Shown: positions 1 through 10,620 of the stretch, in pieces
Layout of the letters: each line of letters starts with the position of its first letter
Numbering within the stretch: the first letter of the stretch is position 1
Source: Chara braunii
Lineage: Eukaryota; Streptophyta; Charophyceae; Charales; Characeae
Assembly: GCA_003427395.1 (NCBI GenBank)
Contig: BFEA01000300.1
Coordinates: 538,190 to 602,189, forward strand
Direction of reading: 5' to 3'
Length of the DNA stretch: 64,000 nt
The notes under the pieces: generated by a model
Database searches by the model: none
Told to the model about the DNA's origin: nothing
What the model saw: the letters and a program-made list of their open reading frames with translations, nothing else
Made by a program: the position numbers and the translations under genes

Positions 1-44
<44 letters not shown>
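1..44. repeat. (AC)n microsatellite
   Basis: Uninterrupted AC dinucleotide run at the window edge, so its true length is unknown. Confidence 0.97.
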
Positions 45-45
<1 letters not shown>

Positions 46-296
46 GAAACATGTCGGGAATGCATGTTCCCGCGAAAGCGGGAAGATGCATTCCCGTTTC
101 GTTTTTCGAAACGATAGCAAGAAGAGAACGGGGGTTTTTCCTATTTCTTTGTTTTTTTTTATCTTTTTTTTCCCGTTTTCTTTGCTGTGTACCTTTTGCA
201 CGTTCGGAGATTTTTCTTATTTCTTTGTTTTTTTTTTCATTTTTTTTTTTCCGTCTTTTCCGTTGTTCACGTTCTGCACGTTCGGGGTGCCTGCGC

Positions 297-400
297 CCGG
301 TAGTCCGAGCATCGGCACGGATCGGCGCACCGGTCGGCAGGGCTCGGACTCGATAGTTGGGCGAGGTACTGGTGGTTTAAAAGGCAAGCCAAAGAGAAAC
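297..400. repeat. Dispersed repeat, copy 1 (GGTAGTCCGAG family)
   Basis: This stretch shares GGTAGTCCGAG, then GGACT(C/T)GATAG(T/C)TGGGCGAGGT and a following TTTAAAA/TTTTAAC tail with 47831-47937. The two copies lie 47 kb apart and diverge in the middle. Their class is uncertain. On the minus strand the segment has a weak tRNA-like GGTTCG stretch, so a SINE origin is possible but unproven. Confidence 0.55.
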
Positions 401-469
401 AAAACAAACAACAAGAGAAAGGCCCAAAAAAAGATAAATCGAAAATAAAATAAAATAAAACTGATGATA

Positions 470-523
470 GATTGTTTCATCGAAGTTGCACCGACTCATC
501 AGGAGGTTGAACCCTCGACAATC
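470..523 (-). ncRNA. Hammerhead ribozyme, complete core (copy 1)
   Basis: Read on the minus strand, every conserved element of a hammerhead ribozyme is present in order. The 5' strand of stem III is GATTG (523-519), followed by the cleavage triplet GTC (519-517). Stem I is GAGG/CCTC closed by a short GTTCAA loop (516-503). The core box CTGATGA is at 502-496. Stem II is GTCG/CGAT (495-492 with 482-479, one G-U pair). The box GAAA is at 478-475, and CAATC (474-470) re-pairs with GATTG. Stem III is open to the flanks and short, as in type III hammerheads of retrozymes and Penelope-like elements. Predicted cleavage falls between 517 and 516. The call rests on motif order and base pairing seen directly; activity is inferred. 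Confidence 0.9.
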
Positions 524-957
524 TGCGGGAATCTTCATATTAGATGGTTTGAGTCATGAAACCTTTGACCCTTGTTGAAGGCAGACTGTCCCCAAGCGGA
601 ACATAGCAGTGGGCGACGACCCTGTCAAGCACCAGGCAACACAGTAGAGGCAACACGGCTGCACAACGCCAAAAACGACTGCAAGGAAAGACATGGCACG
701 CAGCGTGGAAACACGGAAGGCACGGCCAGCGGATGAGCAGCACGGCAGCGGAGCAGCAAAGCGCAAGGCAACACCAACAACACAGCCACACCACACAACA
801 AACACATCAACCTGCAAAGAACCACATGCAAACCAAGCGGGACAGGCAGCAGGGCAAAGGCGGAGGGCAGACGAGGACGTCCACACATCCAACACGGAGC
901 AAAGCAGCAAGACCTACTCACATCACGATTGAACCCCGCAGACTGTTGGTTCCCACC
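470..957 (-). mobile_element. Small hammerhead-bearing non-autonomous retroelement (retrozyme-like), copy 1
   Basis: On the minus strand this unit begins near 957 with GGTGGGAACCAACAGTCTG. That boundary is shared with the copies ending near 11995 and 16726. The unit ends with the hammerhead at 523-470. The body (530-930) is A/C-rich on the plus strand and has no plausible protein; overlapping open frames there are compositional. The boundary word CAGTCTG resembles the stem III 3' strand that follows GAAA in the best ribozyme copy (16532-16538), as expected if the unit descends from a multimeric, ribozyme-processed transcript. Boundaries are inferred from comparing the copies in this window. 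Confidence 0.65.
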
Positions 958-999
958 ACCCACTGAGCCAGGGAATCACTCCGACGAGCATCCGTCATC

Positions 1000-2200
1000 A
1001 CCCATAAGCAACACAGACGACCCAAACTAAGTTTGGTAGAAAAATAGTTTTTCCATTTTCTGCATCTTTCCACAAACACGTCTAGATTCAGACATTCAAT
1101 TCAATCCTCTTTGCTAGTGGGACTTCACCAAAGCTCTGTCCTTCACAAGACTTTCGAAGAAAGCAGCCATTACTTTCTTTTTGTTTTCGAGTGCATGCCT
1201 AGACCACCATACCCCTTGGCGGTAAGGGTATTATTTGATGTTTTTCAAAAAAGGAAATAAAAGAAAGGGAAAAACGGAAAAGGAGACTGCCTTGAGATAT
1301 CAACACTAGGGGTGGCAGTTGGAGCTTTAACACTCTAGACCTGCACTATAGGCCATAGTTGGCCGAACTGGTTTCTTGCAAAGCGCACTGCCATGATGGC
1401 TTCGCCAAAGGGTTGACATCGTCTTGCTTGGTAAGTTCCGAGCAACGTCTTTTCTTAGGAGGAAGACTGACGTCGATAAACCGACCCCGTAGGATGTTTC
1501 ATTGGCCTATGTTGTTACGTGCTGTGTGTTTGGTCGCGAGAGTTACGACAGGAGTAGGAGACGAGGTGTTCCAAAGCGAAGGAGTAATCCACTTGTCAGA
1601 TGTTCAACATGCGAAGCCCACCAAGAATCAAACTTGGAAAAAACTGGCATGATGTCAAGAAACACTCAAGATGTTAGGGTGTGGAGAAGAGACGGATCGA
1701 CTCAAAAAGGCATTACTAACATACCGATATTTGAGGAGCAATGGATCAGGTTTCTCAAAGTCAATTGTTATGAGGATGGTCTATTTCCGGAGAGATTATG
1801 ACTGAAGAAATTCTTGTGAAGAACATAGTTCACATCTTTGAAGTGGACGAAAGAGCCGGAGAAACTTGTTGTGCATCTCAGGAGCCATAGGCCGGCAAGT
1901 AAAGTCCTGTTGCACGATCCTCAAACTTGTAGTGGATCGCAAGAGCCATCCGCACAAAGCAAATGTGATGCAGCCTAAGCTACAAAATATCCAAAGAAAA
2001 CAACAATTGTCTCATACTCAAATCCTAAGTAATAGCAAAAAATGAACTGATGTGCAATCCTGGTCAAAGTCTTAGAGGTCAGTGACTGCAAAATTGAAAA
2101 ACATAAAAATATATCGTACTAAAGTTAAGTCACAGAACCACATGTAGTGGGATGGTTCAGAGAGGGATAAATGCAGCATAAGAACCAGAACTCTTAGGAG
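1000..2200. other. No recognisable gene; fragments of a foldback element
   Basis: The first ~130 bases (about 1055-1130) contain diverged pieces of the AAGGTCCCACT foldback family (CACAAACACGTCTAGATTCAG and TGCTAGTGGGAC). The remainder has two short overlapping plus-strand open frames (1359-1652, 1502-1801) with no family resemblance that I can see. Confidence 0.5.
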
Positions 2201-2697
2201 CAATCACACCTAATGATGGGAAAGGGGATTAGGTTGAGGACAAGGGAAAAAACAATGACTATAACAAATGCACCATATGGCAAACAATGTTTAACGCAAA
2301 GGTGACGCCATACAACATCAACTGAAAGGGGAGCCTGAAACGAATTGAGATGCCTAACTAAAGGCATGACTGACATAAGAAAATGAATGTAGTTGGTAAG
2401 GGCACAACACATACAACTCGCCAGACTGGTAGGGGGATAGACTCCGGGAATAAGAATGTCAGGATAACGCTACGGCCCATATACCTACGTGTTACCAAGG
2501 GACAGTCCAAGTCGCTAATGCAATGCATGGATACCATCACGAGCATACACCGTAATATACAGGGTATCGAGAGCACAAGGGGATGACGTAAGGTACACAC
2601 ATCGAAAGTTGGTGAAAGTCGCGAAAAACTTAAACTTATAGCTAATGGAGTCATGAAGTCAACATTAAAGTTGGGTTATAAATACCGACAAATTCAT

Positions 2698-2787
2698 AAT
2701 GTGCTCCAAAGCTCGAGAGACTCCCAAGTAACCTCCTCATCATGATAGTCCTTCCAATGCATAAGATACTCAATGCATAAAAGGTTA
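2698..2787 (-). pseudogene. Chromodomain remnant of Ty3/gypsy integrase
   Basis: The minus-strand frame reads IEYLMHWKDYHDEEVTWESL, which matches the core of the chromodomain at the C-terminus of chromovirus integrases (Y-L-V-x-W-x-G-Y, then E-x-T-W-E). It lies about 630 bp downstream of the integrase core remnant and is followed by an in-frame stop. In chromoviruses this module directs integration to heterochromatin. It is too isolated and broken to be functional. Confidence 0.75.
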
Positions 2788-3419
2788 TTATCGGTAATTC
2801 AGCGAAATACGATGTTAGAAATTACGAACTCCTCGTAATAGTATACCCAAATATGATGAGGGCGTTGATAAGGACGTTCGACGAATCACTTGAAGGGTCT
2901 AACCAGGCAACTTCACATGCAAGTTGACGAGACTATCGGTAGTGTCGATACTGACTCCCTTAAGGATATGTTATGAGTCAAAGAAGCGACGTCGGAATTT
3001 GTAAAGCGGATCCACTTCAACCTGCAAGTGTCAGGTGTTGACGAACACATCATCAATGACTTTGAATGGATGATTCATTCACAATTGGTTGGGTCGTGCG
3101 ACCATGTGAGCCTGAAAAACAGCGTTGAGCAACATGTATCTGTGTGCAACTACAAGAGTCTGAGAAATCCTGCAGATAATAGAGGGTGATAGTCCATGCC
3201 GCAATAGCATTGTGATATCCCTGTGGCTGGCGAAAATGCGTGGTAATATACAATCTTCGTGTGGGCTAAATGTACTTTTCATTGTTGGTCATCAATGATA
3301 AAATTTTGGCGGATATCAACGAGATTTGTTTTTGAATATCTAAGTTAGATCATGCATTTGAGGGTCATAAGGCAACAAGAAGTGGAGTTGAGAGCTATAC
3401 ACAACATGTAGGTGTACCC

Positions 3420-3638
3420 TTAACATGTGGCAAAATGTGGGTCACGGTAAAAAATAATACTTTGAGGTAGATCGTCGTCCCTCACAACTCGCTCTAAGAT
3501 AAGGTCGACGATCTCACTAACGCGATCATCATGATGACATAGGATAAAATGTACACACTTCGTAAGGCAGTTGACGACGACCAAGATAGTATAATGATCA
3601 CGCCCAATAGAAGGGTGAAATAAATCGATTAAGCCCAT
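3420..3638 (-). pseudogene. Ty3/gypsy integrase catalytic core remnant
   Basis: The 72-residue open frame begins MGLIDLFHPSIGRDHYTILV and contains LTKCVHF, the standard start of the retroviral-type integrase core (D-F-I-x-G-L-P-x-S, then D-x-I-x-V-V-V-D-R-L-T-K). It ends in IIFYRDPHF. The usual motif there is S-D-R-D-P-x-F, so the first Asp, normally catalytic, is Tyr. The frame stops before the conserved Glu. It is flanked by stops on both sides and is a dead fragment. Confidence 0.8.
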
Positions 3639-5068
3639 ACAAATGGATTGTCAACGACCCTCGCCCATACGAAAGGTGATTCACACTGTTCATCTTCTAA
3701 CATGTGTAACACTTCCAAACATAACTCTTGATAAACTATTTATAATGAGCCCAAGCGTAGTGATAGTATGCAATCGCATGTCTTATAAACCCCAAATGAT
3801 CTGCAACTCGTTGATTGTGAAACTCAACTATGACATGCATACTAAATTGCCCAGTGGACGAAATAAATACGCGTGTTTCTCGTTTACCATATTTGTCATG
3901 TATAGGAAATCGTTTGTGCCTAAGGAATAATAAAAAATTGTCTCACATTGTTGCGGTATGGTATAAATGTAGCAAAATTGGGGTAGTAAAGGTAATGGGT
4001 GCGAAACATAGCGATCATTGAATCGTCAATAGTGGTGACCGAAATGGTAAACATCGCTACGGTATCCTGATGGAAATCAAGGTGGCGAACTAAGACATTT
4101 ACGACTAACCTTGACTTCACTTTAATATGATAAACAATGAAGTTGAACTTATAAAGTTTGCACCACCCCCGTGTTTGTCAAGGAGAAAGTTTGATTGTCG
4201 TAAGAAAAAACAGCGGTAACGGAGTTGTTCGTGAGCACAACTTGAATAAATTATACCCCGTGCAAATAATAACGTCAGTGTCGAGTGACATAGTCTACTG
4301 CAATAACCTCACTATGACGTTCGTCGACTGTGTACTTTATATAGAAGAACAATAGAAGTGAAAAATAACCAGCAATTGGACACTTCATAACACGAGCCTC
4401 AACAGTCACGTCCTAAGCAATGTTTTAAAAATAGATGATCGGTGGACTATTAATAGCGGAAAGTGGTGAGCGCATAGGTATCAGAGAAGAAACAGTGTCG
4501 GTAAAGGGAGGAGGAGATCCTACATATCGGAAGGAGAAAAGTTAGGCGTAGTAGGAAACACATAAGAACGTGTATGCCCTATTACAAAATTTAATATATC
4601 CGTAATGACTCAGACAACATTTGGACGATCAAATTGGGGAGATGACAAACCAATGCACAAGTTACAACCGTCTTGAGGGTGTGAAAGACATCCTTGTAGA
4701 GCGTTGTTCAATCATAAAAATTGAATGAGTTGTTCCGAAGGAACGTAAAGGTAAAAATGGAGGAATACGGAGTATATCTAAGGATTAACTTACGACAAGT
4801 GACTCGGAAGTAGTTTGGTGGATTTGAGAGAAAATCAATATGTGATGACAATATCTTTGCGGCATTCAAATGTAGACTCTAGTCAAACACAGTGTGTCGT
4901 AAGAAGTTTATTTTGAGATAGAAAAAATGACAATCATTGAGTTTGGCGTAAAAGGCATGCTCTCTTAAGCGTTGCATAACGTCGCATACATATCTAATAT
5001 GATATTGTAAGGTACAATTATAGACAAAAATGTCGTTCAAATATACGAAAAAATGTTATTCAAAGATG

Positions 5069-5420
5069 TCATTGAAAATCATTCATCATCATCTGAAAGT
5101 TTATGGGTGCATTGGTGAGCCAAAATAACATTACACTGAACTTATAATGTCTGAAGCACAATCGATCGTAAAAGCAGTCTCTGGTTATCATTTGCAGCAG
5201 CACGGATCTTATTCTAACCATTACAAATATATATATTCTAAAATATGTGGTTTTTGCCAGACGGTCAAACATCTCATCAACACAAGGCATGAGCTAATTT
5301 TAACCATGTACAGGTTAAAACCGCAATCATTGGTGCAGAGTCTAGGAGCACTATCCGCTTTGTAAGCAAAGAGGATGTCTGCACCTCGAGGTAATGGACT
5401 TGATAAAGCCCGGTTGAAGG
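5069..5420 (-). pseudogene. Ty3/gypsy reverse transcriptase remnant
   Basis: Two overlapping minus-strand frames cover the RT N-terminal region. One reads LPRGADILFAYKAD then APRLCTN, corresponding to the P-x-x-A-P-x-x-F-V-x-K-K-D-G-S-x-R-L-C-x-D-Y-R motif. The other reads VDEMFDRLAKTTYF then HYKFSVMLFWLTNAPINFQ, corresponding to the F-x-V-M-P-F-G-L-x-N-A-P-x-T-F-Q motif. The join between them needs a frame change, and the catalytic D-L-x-x-G-Y segment is degraded. The identity is clear from these motifs; function is lost. Confidence 0.8.
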
Positions 5421-6567
5421 AGCTTCTCAAGCCGATGCTTGAAGTTAGTCGCTTTAGGAATCGAGAGTTGCTATAGTATATAGTTGTGAATATGGTTGTC
5501 ACGCAAAAGTTGGATAAAATAGTCTACACAACACATTGGAGAAACCTCGCAACATACACAAAATATATGAAAAAAACTTCACTATACTCTCGAATCATCT
5601 TACGAACGGATGACTATAAGTTTGCGGTAAATTGCATGAGTTCCTCAGCGTCCTCTTGATCACGAAGCATAGACACGAACTCTGCGGTGGGCAACATAAA
5701 AGCTTGCGATGTGAAAGTGGTATCCACATACTAAGAAGTGTACATGGTGATACGAGCGGCAGAGAGAGTGGAAGAGTTGGGTGGGTTAGACTGTAGGAGT
5801 ATAAACTCAACATCTTCTCGGGCAGGATTTTATGGGAGAGATCCATGACATTTACCACGTAAAGTATGACATCATGTTAACGCATGAAGTGAGCAAACTA
5901 GATATGATGGAGATGTCAGGTTCAGACCCTGAACGGTGATGGTCTCAAGAAGGTAAATGAGGTAGGATGCGATCTATGGTATAGAGAAAGGGGACATACT
6001 GAATAAGATCACACTTTATCTTAGAAACGAGTGTCTAAGTTTCCAATTCGACTCAACCGAGCAGAATTGACATAGCCATACTCTATGAAGGTCAAAGTTC
6101 TACCTGATCTCCATCACATCAAAACGTACGGAGGAAAGAAAAGCGGGTACTATTTGATAGTAGAAGGGGTAGAGAAAAGTATAGGTTAAAGACCATCTAA
6201 TCGAATAAGTGTTTCATCATATCATCACAAAAGGTAATAGAAATAGAGAAAAAATACCACGTGGCAAGAGGACGACCCTCCTGAGAAATGCAAAGATCAA
6301 TGAAATTTCCATGGGAATCGGAGTCTCATAAGGCATGGTACACCTTGATGTCGTTATACAAACAAGTTAGGCCCACCGCGGTAAAACCGCGACCCACAGG
6401 GGCTGACACGCGTAAGGGGATTACCCCATTTCTCTACACAAGCAAAAATATAAATACAGAATACGACAATGCATCTTTGTTTTTTTTTCCAATGCATCTT
6501 CCCATGTTATAGCAGGGGATTCAAATGTGTCCTAAATCGATGCAGCATAAGGGCTGCGCAAAGATAA

Positions 6568-6684
6568 GCCTCCCTCCAACACTTTCGACATGAAAAAAAA
6601 ACAAAAATATGGCATTCTGTTTTCACGTTCGAGCGGAGGATTCAGTTCGAGTTGCACATTTGGAGAATCGTGGAGCGAGGCTCG
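6568..6684. mobile_element. MITE, CCTCGCTCCAC family, diverged copy
   Basis: The left arm GCCTCCCTCCAACACTTTCG and the right arm TTGGAGAATCGTGGAGCGAG are imperfect inverted repeats of each other. The internal stretch about TTCACGTTCGAGCGGAGGATTC matches the internal segment of the better copies at 27229 and 29200. Confidence 0.6.
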
Positions 6685-6699
6685 ATCACATTGCTAAAT

Positions 6700-7290
6700 C
6701 CACAAAGGGGGCAAGAGAAAAAAAAAAAAAAACCCTCAACAACTCACATTTCGAAGAAGAAAAAAAAAAGAAAAAGTTGAAAACTTTCTGTTGAAGACCA
6801 CAACAATGTCAATTGTTGCTAGGAACCTCTCTGCAGGCAAAAACGAAATATATATGGCACAAAGTTGGACACTCTGCAGCATCTAGCCCACAAACGACAA
6901 AAATCAAACAAAACAAAAAAAAAAGAAATATATCTTCCACACGTCACATTCAAAGTTAAAATCTTAAAAAAAAAAGAAAAAGGTTGAAAACTTGTTGTTG
7001 GCCACGATGCGTTGGGCCACAAACAACAAAAAGCAAAAGATAAAAAATAAAAAAGATTGAAACTACCGTCGCACACTCTGCCACTTTCTATAATATATAT
7101 GCCCAGGATCACGTCCAAGTATAAAACACCTTGCTGTGACAGTCCCCGCCCACGCCCGACTATGTATTTGTATTCGAACATGCGGTCCGAGTCTTCGCAA
7201 ATGCCCTAGACGTTGCGCGACGGACCCCCACGGGAAAGAACATTTTCGCAAGACTGGCAGTTAGACCTCATGGGAGCGTCAAGCGGGACC
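6700..7290. other. A-rich unique DNA, no gene seen
   Basis: Several A-tracts with interspersed GAAAAAG words. The sequence contains loosely repeated GTTGAAAACTT(T/G)CTGTTG and GGGCCACAAACAACAAAAA / GCCCACAAACGACAAAAAT segments, suggesting an old local duplication. Confidence 0.4.
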
Positions 7291-7294
7291 CGCC

Positions 7295-7543
7295 TCATTC
7301 TTTAGTAAGAGTACAAATATAGATGAGGACGATAGGCAGGTTGCGATCACAGTCGGTAGAAAGATGATCAAGACGCCTGAGTGGCTCTTGACGAACTTGA
7401 AGGATTGTCAAGTCCAGGAAAGGCAACACAATGTCGTACCTAGTCGCCAACTCAGCGTTAGGTGTTGTGCGAAGGGCACAACGCGTCAAAGGTCTAGACA
7501 GTGAAAGAGTAGAAATGGTGGATTGCTGGGAAGCAGATGGCAC
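7295..7543 (-). CDS. Hypothetical open frame, 82 aa
   Basis: A minus-strand frame rich in Leu, Arg and Thr with no motif I recognise. It lies just downstream (minus orientation) of another open frame at 8309-7857, so the two could be exons of one decayed gene or transposon. No splice signals or promoter support it; it may be chance. Confidence 0.2.
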   Translation of the reverse strand: MPSASQQSTISTLSLSRPLTRCALRTTPNAELATRYDIVLPFLDLTILQVRQEPLRRLDHLSTDCDRNLPIVLIYICTLTKE

Positions 7544-7856
7544 TTTGACTGGGTAAGTATAATCTCATCTATCATCTGCCAAGGGTCCTCGTGTATGGTA
7601 GCTAAATGCGCAATTCTTGACTAGAAGCTAAAAAAAACAGCTATTGACGAGACCTCAACAGTACGGTGCAATGTAGCCAGGTGCTAGGTGCTGGTGTTCG
7701 ACAGCCAGGCGTTAGGGGGCATCTGCAAACGGTGCTGAGGGAAACACTGCACATAGTATTGGTTTAGGGCCGCATGGTAAGGACACCTCATGTGTGGCCG
7801 TCCAAACAACCGAGGTGGACGAGGATCGCCTCGCGCTCTGTCGAGGATAGCTGTCC

Positions 7857-8309
7857 TCAAGGCATGATCAAGTCCATGAGTGCTACTTGCTGAACAACAG
7901 TGGGTGTGGCCAAAGAAAAGGTAGATTGTATAAGCCGGCTATGGGTACGTCCTAGACCGGACATGGCCAACTTTACACTGTTGACCATCAGAATGGTAGT
8001 GTCATCCAGATAGTAGCGAATGACGTTAACCAGGTCGAGGCCCTCAGGGGCAGCCCCGAGGGCGGGATCAATCTCAGCGACGTCTTCCTCGTTGCTGAAA
8101 CTGCTTGAATTATGGCAACAGGAAAACATGCTACCTGACTCGTAGCGAAAGCAACCTGCGAAGGAGTGACATCGGGTAATCTGCGAGACTGAAATATAGT
8201 GACGGGCTAATAGGAGGTCGAGGTCATCCTGGTATGGTGACAAGGGACTCCCATGCTCTATAAGCGTCATCATGGAGGCGGATCGACAGAACGCCACACA
8301 AGGCCTCAT
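7857..8309 (-). CDS. Hypothetical open frame, 150 aa
   Basis: This is one of the few longer frames here not made of simple sequence. The N-terminal third is CMS-rich. The middle has an acidic segment (about residues 74-90, EEDVAEIDPALGAAPEGLD) followed by hydrophobic VNVIRYYLDDTTILMV. The YYLDD string superficially resembles an RT motif C, but no neighbouring RT motifs A or B are present, so I do not make that assignment. Unrecognised; could be an exon of a decayed gene or chance. Confidence 0.25.
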   Translation of the reverse strand: MRPCVAFCRSASMMTLIEHGSPLSPYQDDLDLLLARHYISVSQITRCHSFAGCFRYESGSMFSCCHNSSSFSNEEDVAEIDPALGAAPEGLDLVNVIRYYLDDTTILMVNSVKLAMSGLGRTHSRLIQSTFSLATPTVVQQVALMDLIMP

Positions 8310-9180
8310 AGCGGATATGCAGTATGACTAGTTTCTGTGGGGCAGTCTAGAGTGATTTGCCAATGTACTAGTCTTTTCCATGCTTTGCTATGTGCTCACA
8401 AATTCACAATGCAGTTGCTGGCCACTAGTGCAGTTAAACCACCAGTCCCTTTCCCAGCTGTCGCGAGAAACAGTGACATTTTCACATGAATGAATCTGTC
8501 CGTGCTCAACAGGCCGGTACATCGGAAATGGTGCACAGCCCCATTCTGGGGAAGTACCAGTACTTGGCCCAGCGATTTGTTCCCACCCTGGTCCATTAAC
8601 GCGGCCCGTTATTCAGGGCTCAGGTACCAGAGCAAAATGGCTGGTGGGACCGGATCTCTTTTTTTTGCGGCAAGCACGTTTCCAGCATCGAAGGAAAGTG
8701 CCTCGAAAGTACTGGCGGATGAAGAGGATCCCGGAGGAAGCCTCTAAATATCTTTCGAAAGGGATGGTGAAATGTGGACGTTCTCTCTCCAAAGCAGCCC
8801 AGCGGAAATCGCACAGAAAAGAAATTGTATGCGGCTGGGTATTTCAAACCCCCAATTGAAAATCAAGCCATGCCGTGCAAGTGGATAATGCGAGGGCTTA
8901 TGAGTCTGGAAGACTTGTCAAGCCCTTGATAAAACTGGCAAAGCAGCAAAGATCATTTGAGCAGATAAGTGGGGTCTGTCCATTCTACTGTATGTGTGTT
9001 TTAGCTTGTTGCTCCACCCTTTTCTTTCTTTCGAAGCCCAGGTTGTTGTAGAGGCCAGGTTCCTGACACACGGTGGTCACCGCATCAGCCAGCCATTTGT
9101 GAGACCACCTCCCAACCCATCCTCTCATCAATTCTCCCCGCGCACCCCGGTTTGCTCCACCCGTTCTTCTGGAGAGGTAC

Positions 9181-9325
9181 TAAATCTGAACTGAGGTAAG
9201 CCGAAAAATGCGGAGAGATGTTAAAACTGAACTGTGGAAATTCGGAAACCGATTCTGTTTCCAACTTTCCACAGTTCAGATTTAACACCTCGCTGTGTTT
9301 TTCGACTTCCCTCAGTTCAGATTTA
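9181..9325. mobile_element. Long foldback element (145 bp)
   Basis: Starts TAAATCTGAACTGAGG and ends CCTCAGTTCAGATTTA, a perfect 16-bp terminal inverted repeat. An inner pair (AACTGAACTGTGGAAA with TTTCCACAGTTCAGATTT) makes most of the element self-complementary around a GATTC centre near 9252-9256. No coding capacity. A MITE or hairpin-precursor locus are both possible. Confidence 0.75.
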
Positions 9326-9326
9326 G

Positions 9327-9720
9327 AAAATGCAGAAGCCTGTGTATTCTTTATCCACACGGCAGAAGTTCCCCTCTACTGTGCACAACACCACAACCAG
9401 AGATAAAGTTGCAACTCAGTACTTGATCTTTGAAAACCCGACCGCCAGATCTCTAGAGGGTGACGTCTTTTCAGTTTCTGCGAGGTCCTGGGTTGAGACG
9501 GTTTCAAATCGGGATCTACAAAACCGTGCACCTGCGATGACTTGAAGGGAATGTAGAAAATGCAGAAGCCTGTGTATTCTTTATCCACACGGCACCACCA
9601 GTACTTGGCCCAGCTATTGATGAAGAAAATGCAGAAGCTATGGGTTACGGTGAAGAAGAAGATTACATGAAGGGAATGTAGAAAATGCAGAAGCTATGGG
9701 TTACGGTGAAGAAGAAGATG
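9327..9720. repeat. Local duplicated segments (AAAATGCAGAAGC units)
   Basis: The segment AGAAAATGCAGAAGCCTGTG with its following TATTCTTTATCCACACGGCA occurs at 9326-9365 and again at 9554-9594. The related GAAAATGCAGAAGCTATGGG with GTTACGGTGAAGAAGAAGAT occurs at 9625-9665 and 9680-9720. The four share a core and differ downstream, which suggests stepwise local duplication. Confidence 0.75.
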
Positions 9721-9878
9721 ACATGGATTTTACTATCATGGGCAATCACCTTCCTCCCGATGCCACCTCGAAAATACACCGCCAAGCTATCTCGATCCTC
9801 GACCCTTCTACTCATGCACCAGGGTATCCCACCCCTTCTACACAAATAGAAGACGTCGCTTGTGTCCCATTCATTTAA
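9696..9878 (+). CDS. Hypothetical 60-aa open frame, possible exon fragment
   Basis: The frame starts MGYGEEEDDMDFTIMG and has a plausible acidic then Pro/Thr-rich composition. The upstream duplicate (about 9625-9667) encodes the same ENAEAMGYGEEED phase before a frame break, so a coding-like segment has been duplicated. No domain recognised. Confidence 0.2.
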   Translation: MGYGEEEDDMDFTIMGNHLPPDATSKIHRQAISILDPSTHAPGYPTPSTQIEDVACVPFI

Positions 9879-10349
9879 ACGACCACTACCTGCAGGCCGC
9901 CTTTTCGGTGCCTTTCCTGTTTGAGTTTGCTGCAGCAAGTTAGCAACTCTATGACACTGAGGTAGGCAGGTCCCGGTAGGGTAGGATCAGTTCTCCCTCT
10001 GTGGCCTGATTTTTTGCCCATAAGCAGTACATGTCCACGCTCCGTACTGTCCACTACCAGTAGGGAAAGAGGGCAGAGGACAAATTGTTGCAAGAATCGC
10101 AGGGACACAACTGTCAGAGCCAAAGGCAACAGAGGGCAGGCTGACGACAGAGGCCGGTGCCAAGAGAGACCCAAAGGTGAGCCCTGCATCAGAGTGGAGG
10201 ACTCCACCCTCACTGAAACACACCCACCAGTTCCAGTGTTGTACTGAAATGAATGAAGTAATTCACTCAGTCGTTGGATATCCGAATGAAATTCACATAC
10301 TTTTTATGCGGAAACAAAATATACACTCAACTTTTTCTTTACGGGAAAA

Positions 10350-10620
10350 TTGCATCTGTACCCCGCTTAAAGATGGGAGTACCCACTATACCCAGTCCCA
10401 GCGACCAACTTGCACCTATACCCAGAAACCTGCCCGTGGGAATTATTTGCATGCCCAGGACTGAGGTGGACCCAGGTTGGTACTGCGAAACTGCAGTTAT
10501 AACCAACTACCGGAATGCACAAATTATGGACATACACAGGCAAAATTATGGGCAATACCCGGACTGAGGTGGGCCGGCCAAATTATTCAGATACCCCTCT
10601 ACTGGATGGCTGAAATTACG
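10350..10620. repeat. Degenerate short tandem repeat
   Basis: Loosely repeating words built on CACCTATACCCAGAAACC, GGACTGAGGTGG and AATTAT/AATTAC occur about every 60-90 bases. Frames through it are open but without recognisable protein. Confidence 0.45.

Larger units (their letters stand above)
2200..6300 (-). mobile_element. Decayed Ty3/gypsy chromovirus pol remnant
   Basis: Conserved pol pieces lie in the expected order on the minus strand: reverse transcriptase (5420-5069), integrase core (3638-3420) and chromodomain (about 2787-2698). The order RT, (RNase H), integrase, chromodomain is that of chromoviruses. No LTR pair was found. Many stops and frame changes separate the pieces, and AT enrichment relative to neighbouring DNA fits long-term decay. 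Gag and protease are not recognisable; the open frame at 5858-5595 may be the protease-RT linker. Confidence 0.75.

Noticed and set aside
540-963. Overlapping Cys/Leu-rich minus-strand frames
   Set aside because: They are frames of an A/C-rich hammerhead element body. Three overlapping frames with similar composition indicate bias, not coding.
7857-8309. RT motif C (YYLDD) in a 150-aa frame
   Set aside because: No RT motif A or B or palm-domain context upstream or downstream.
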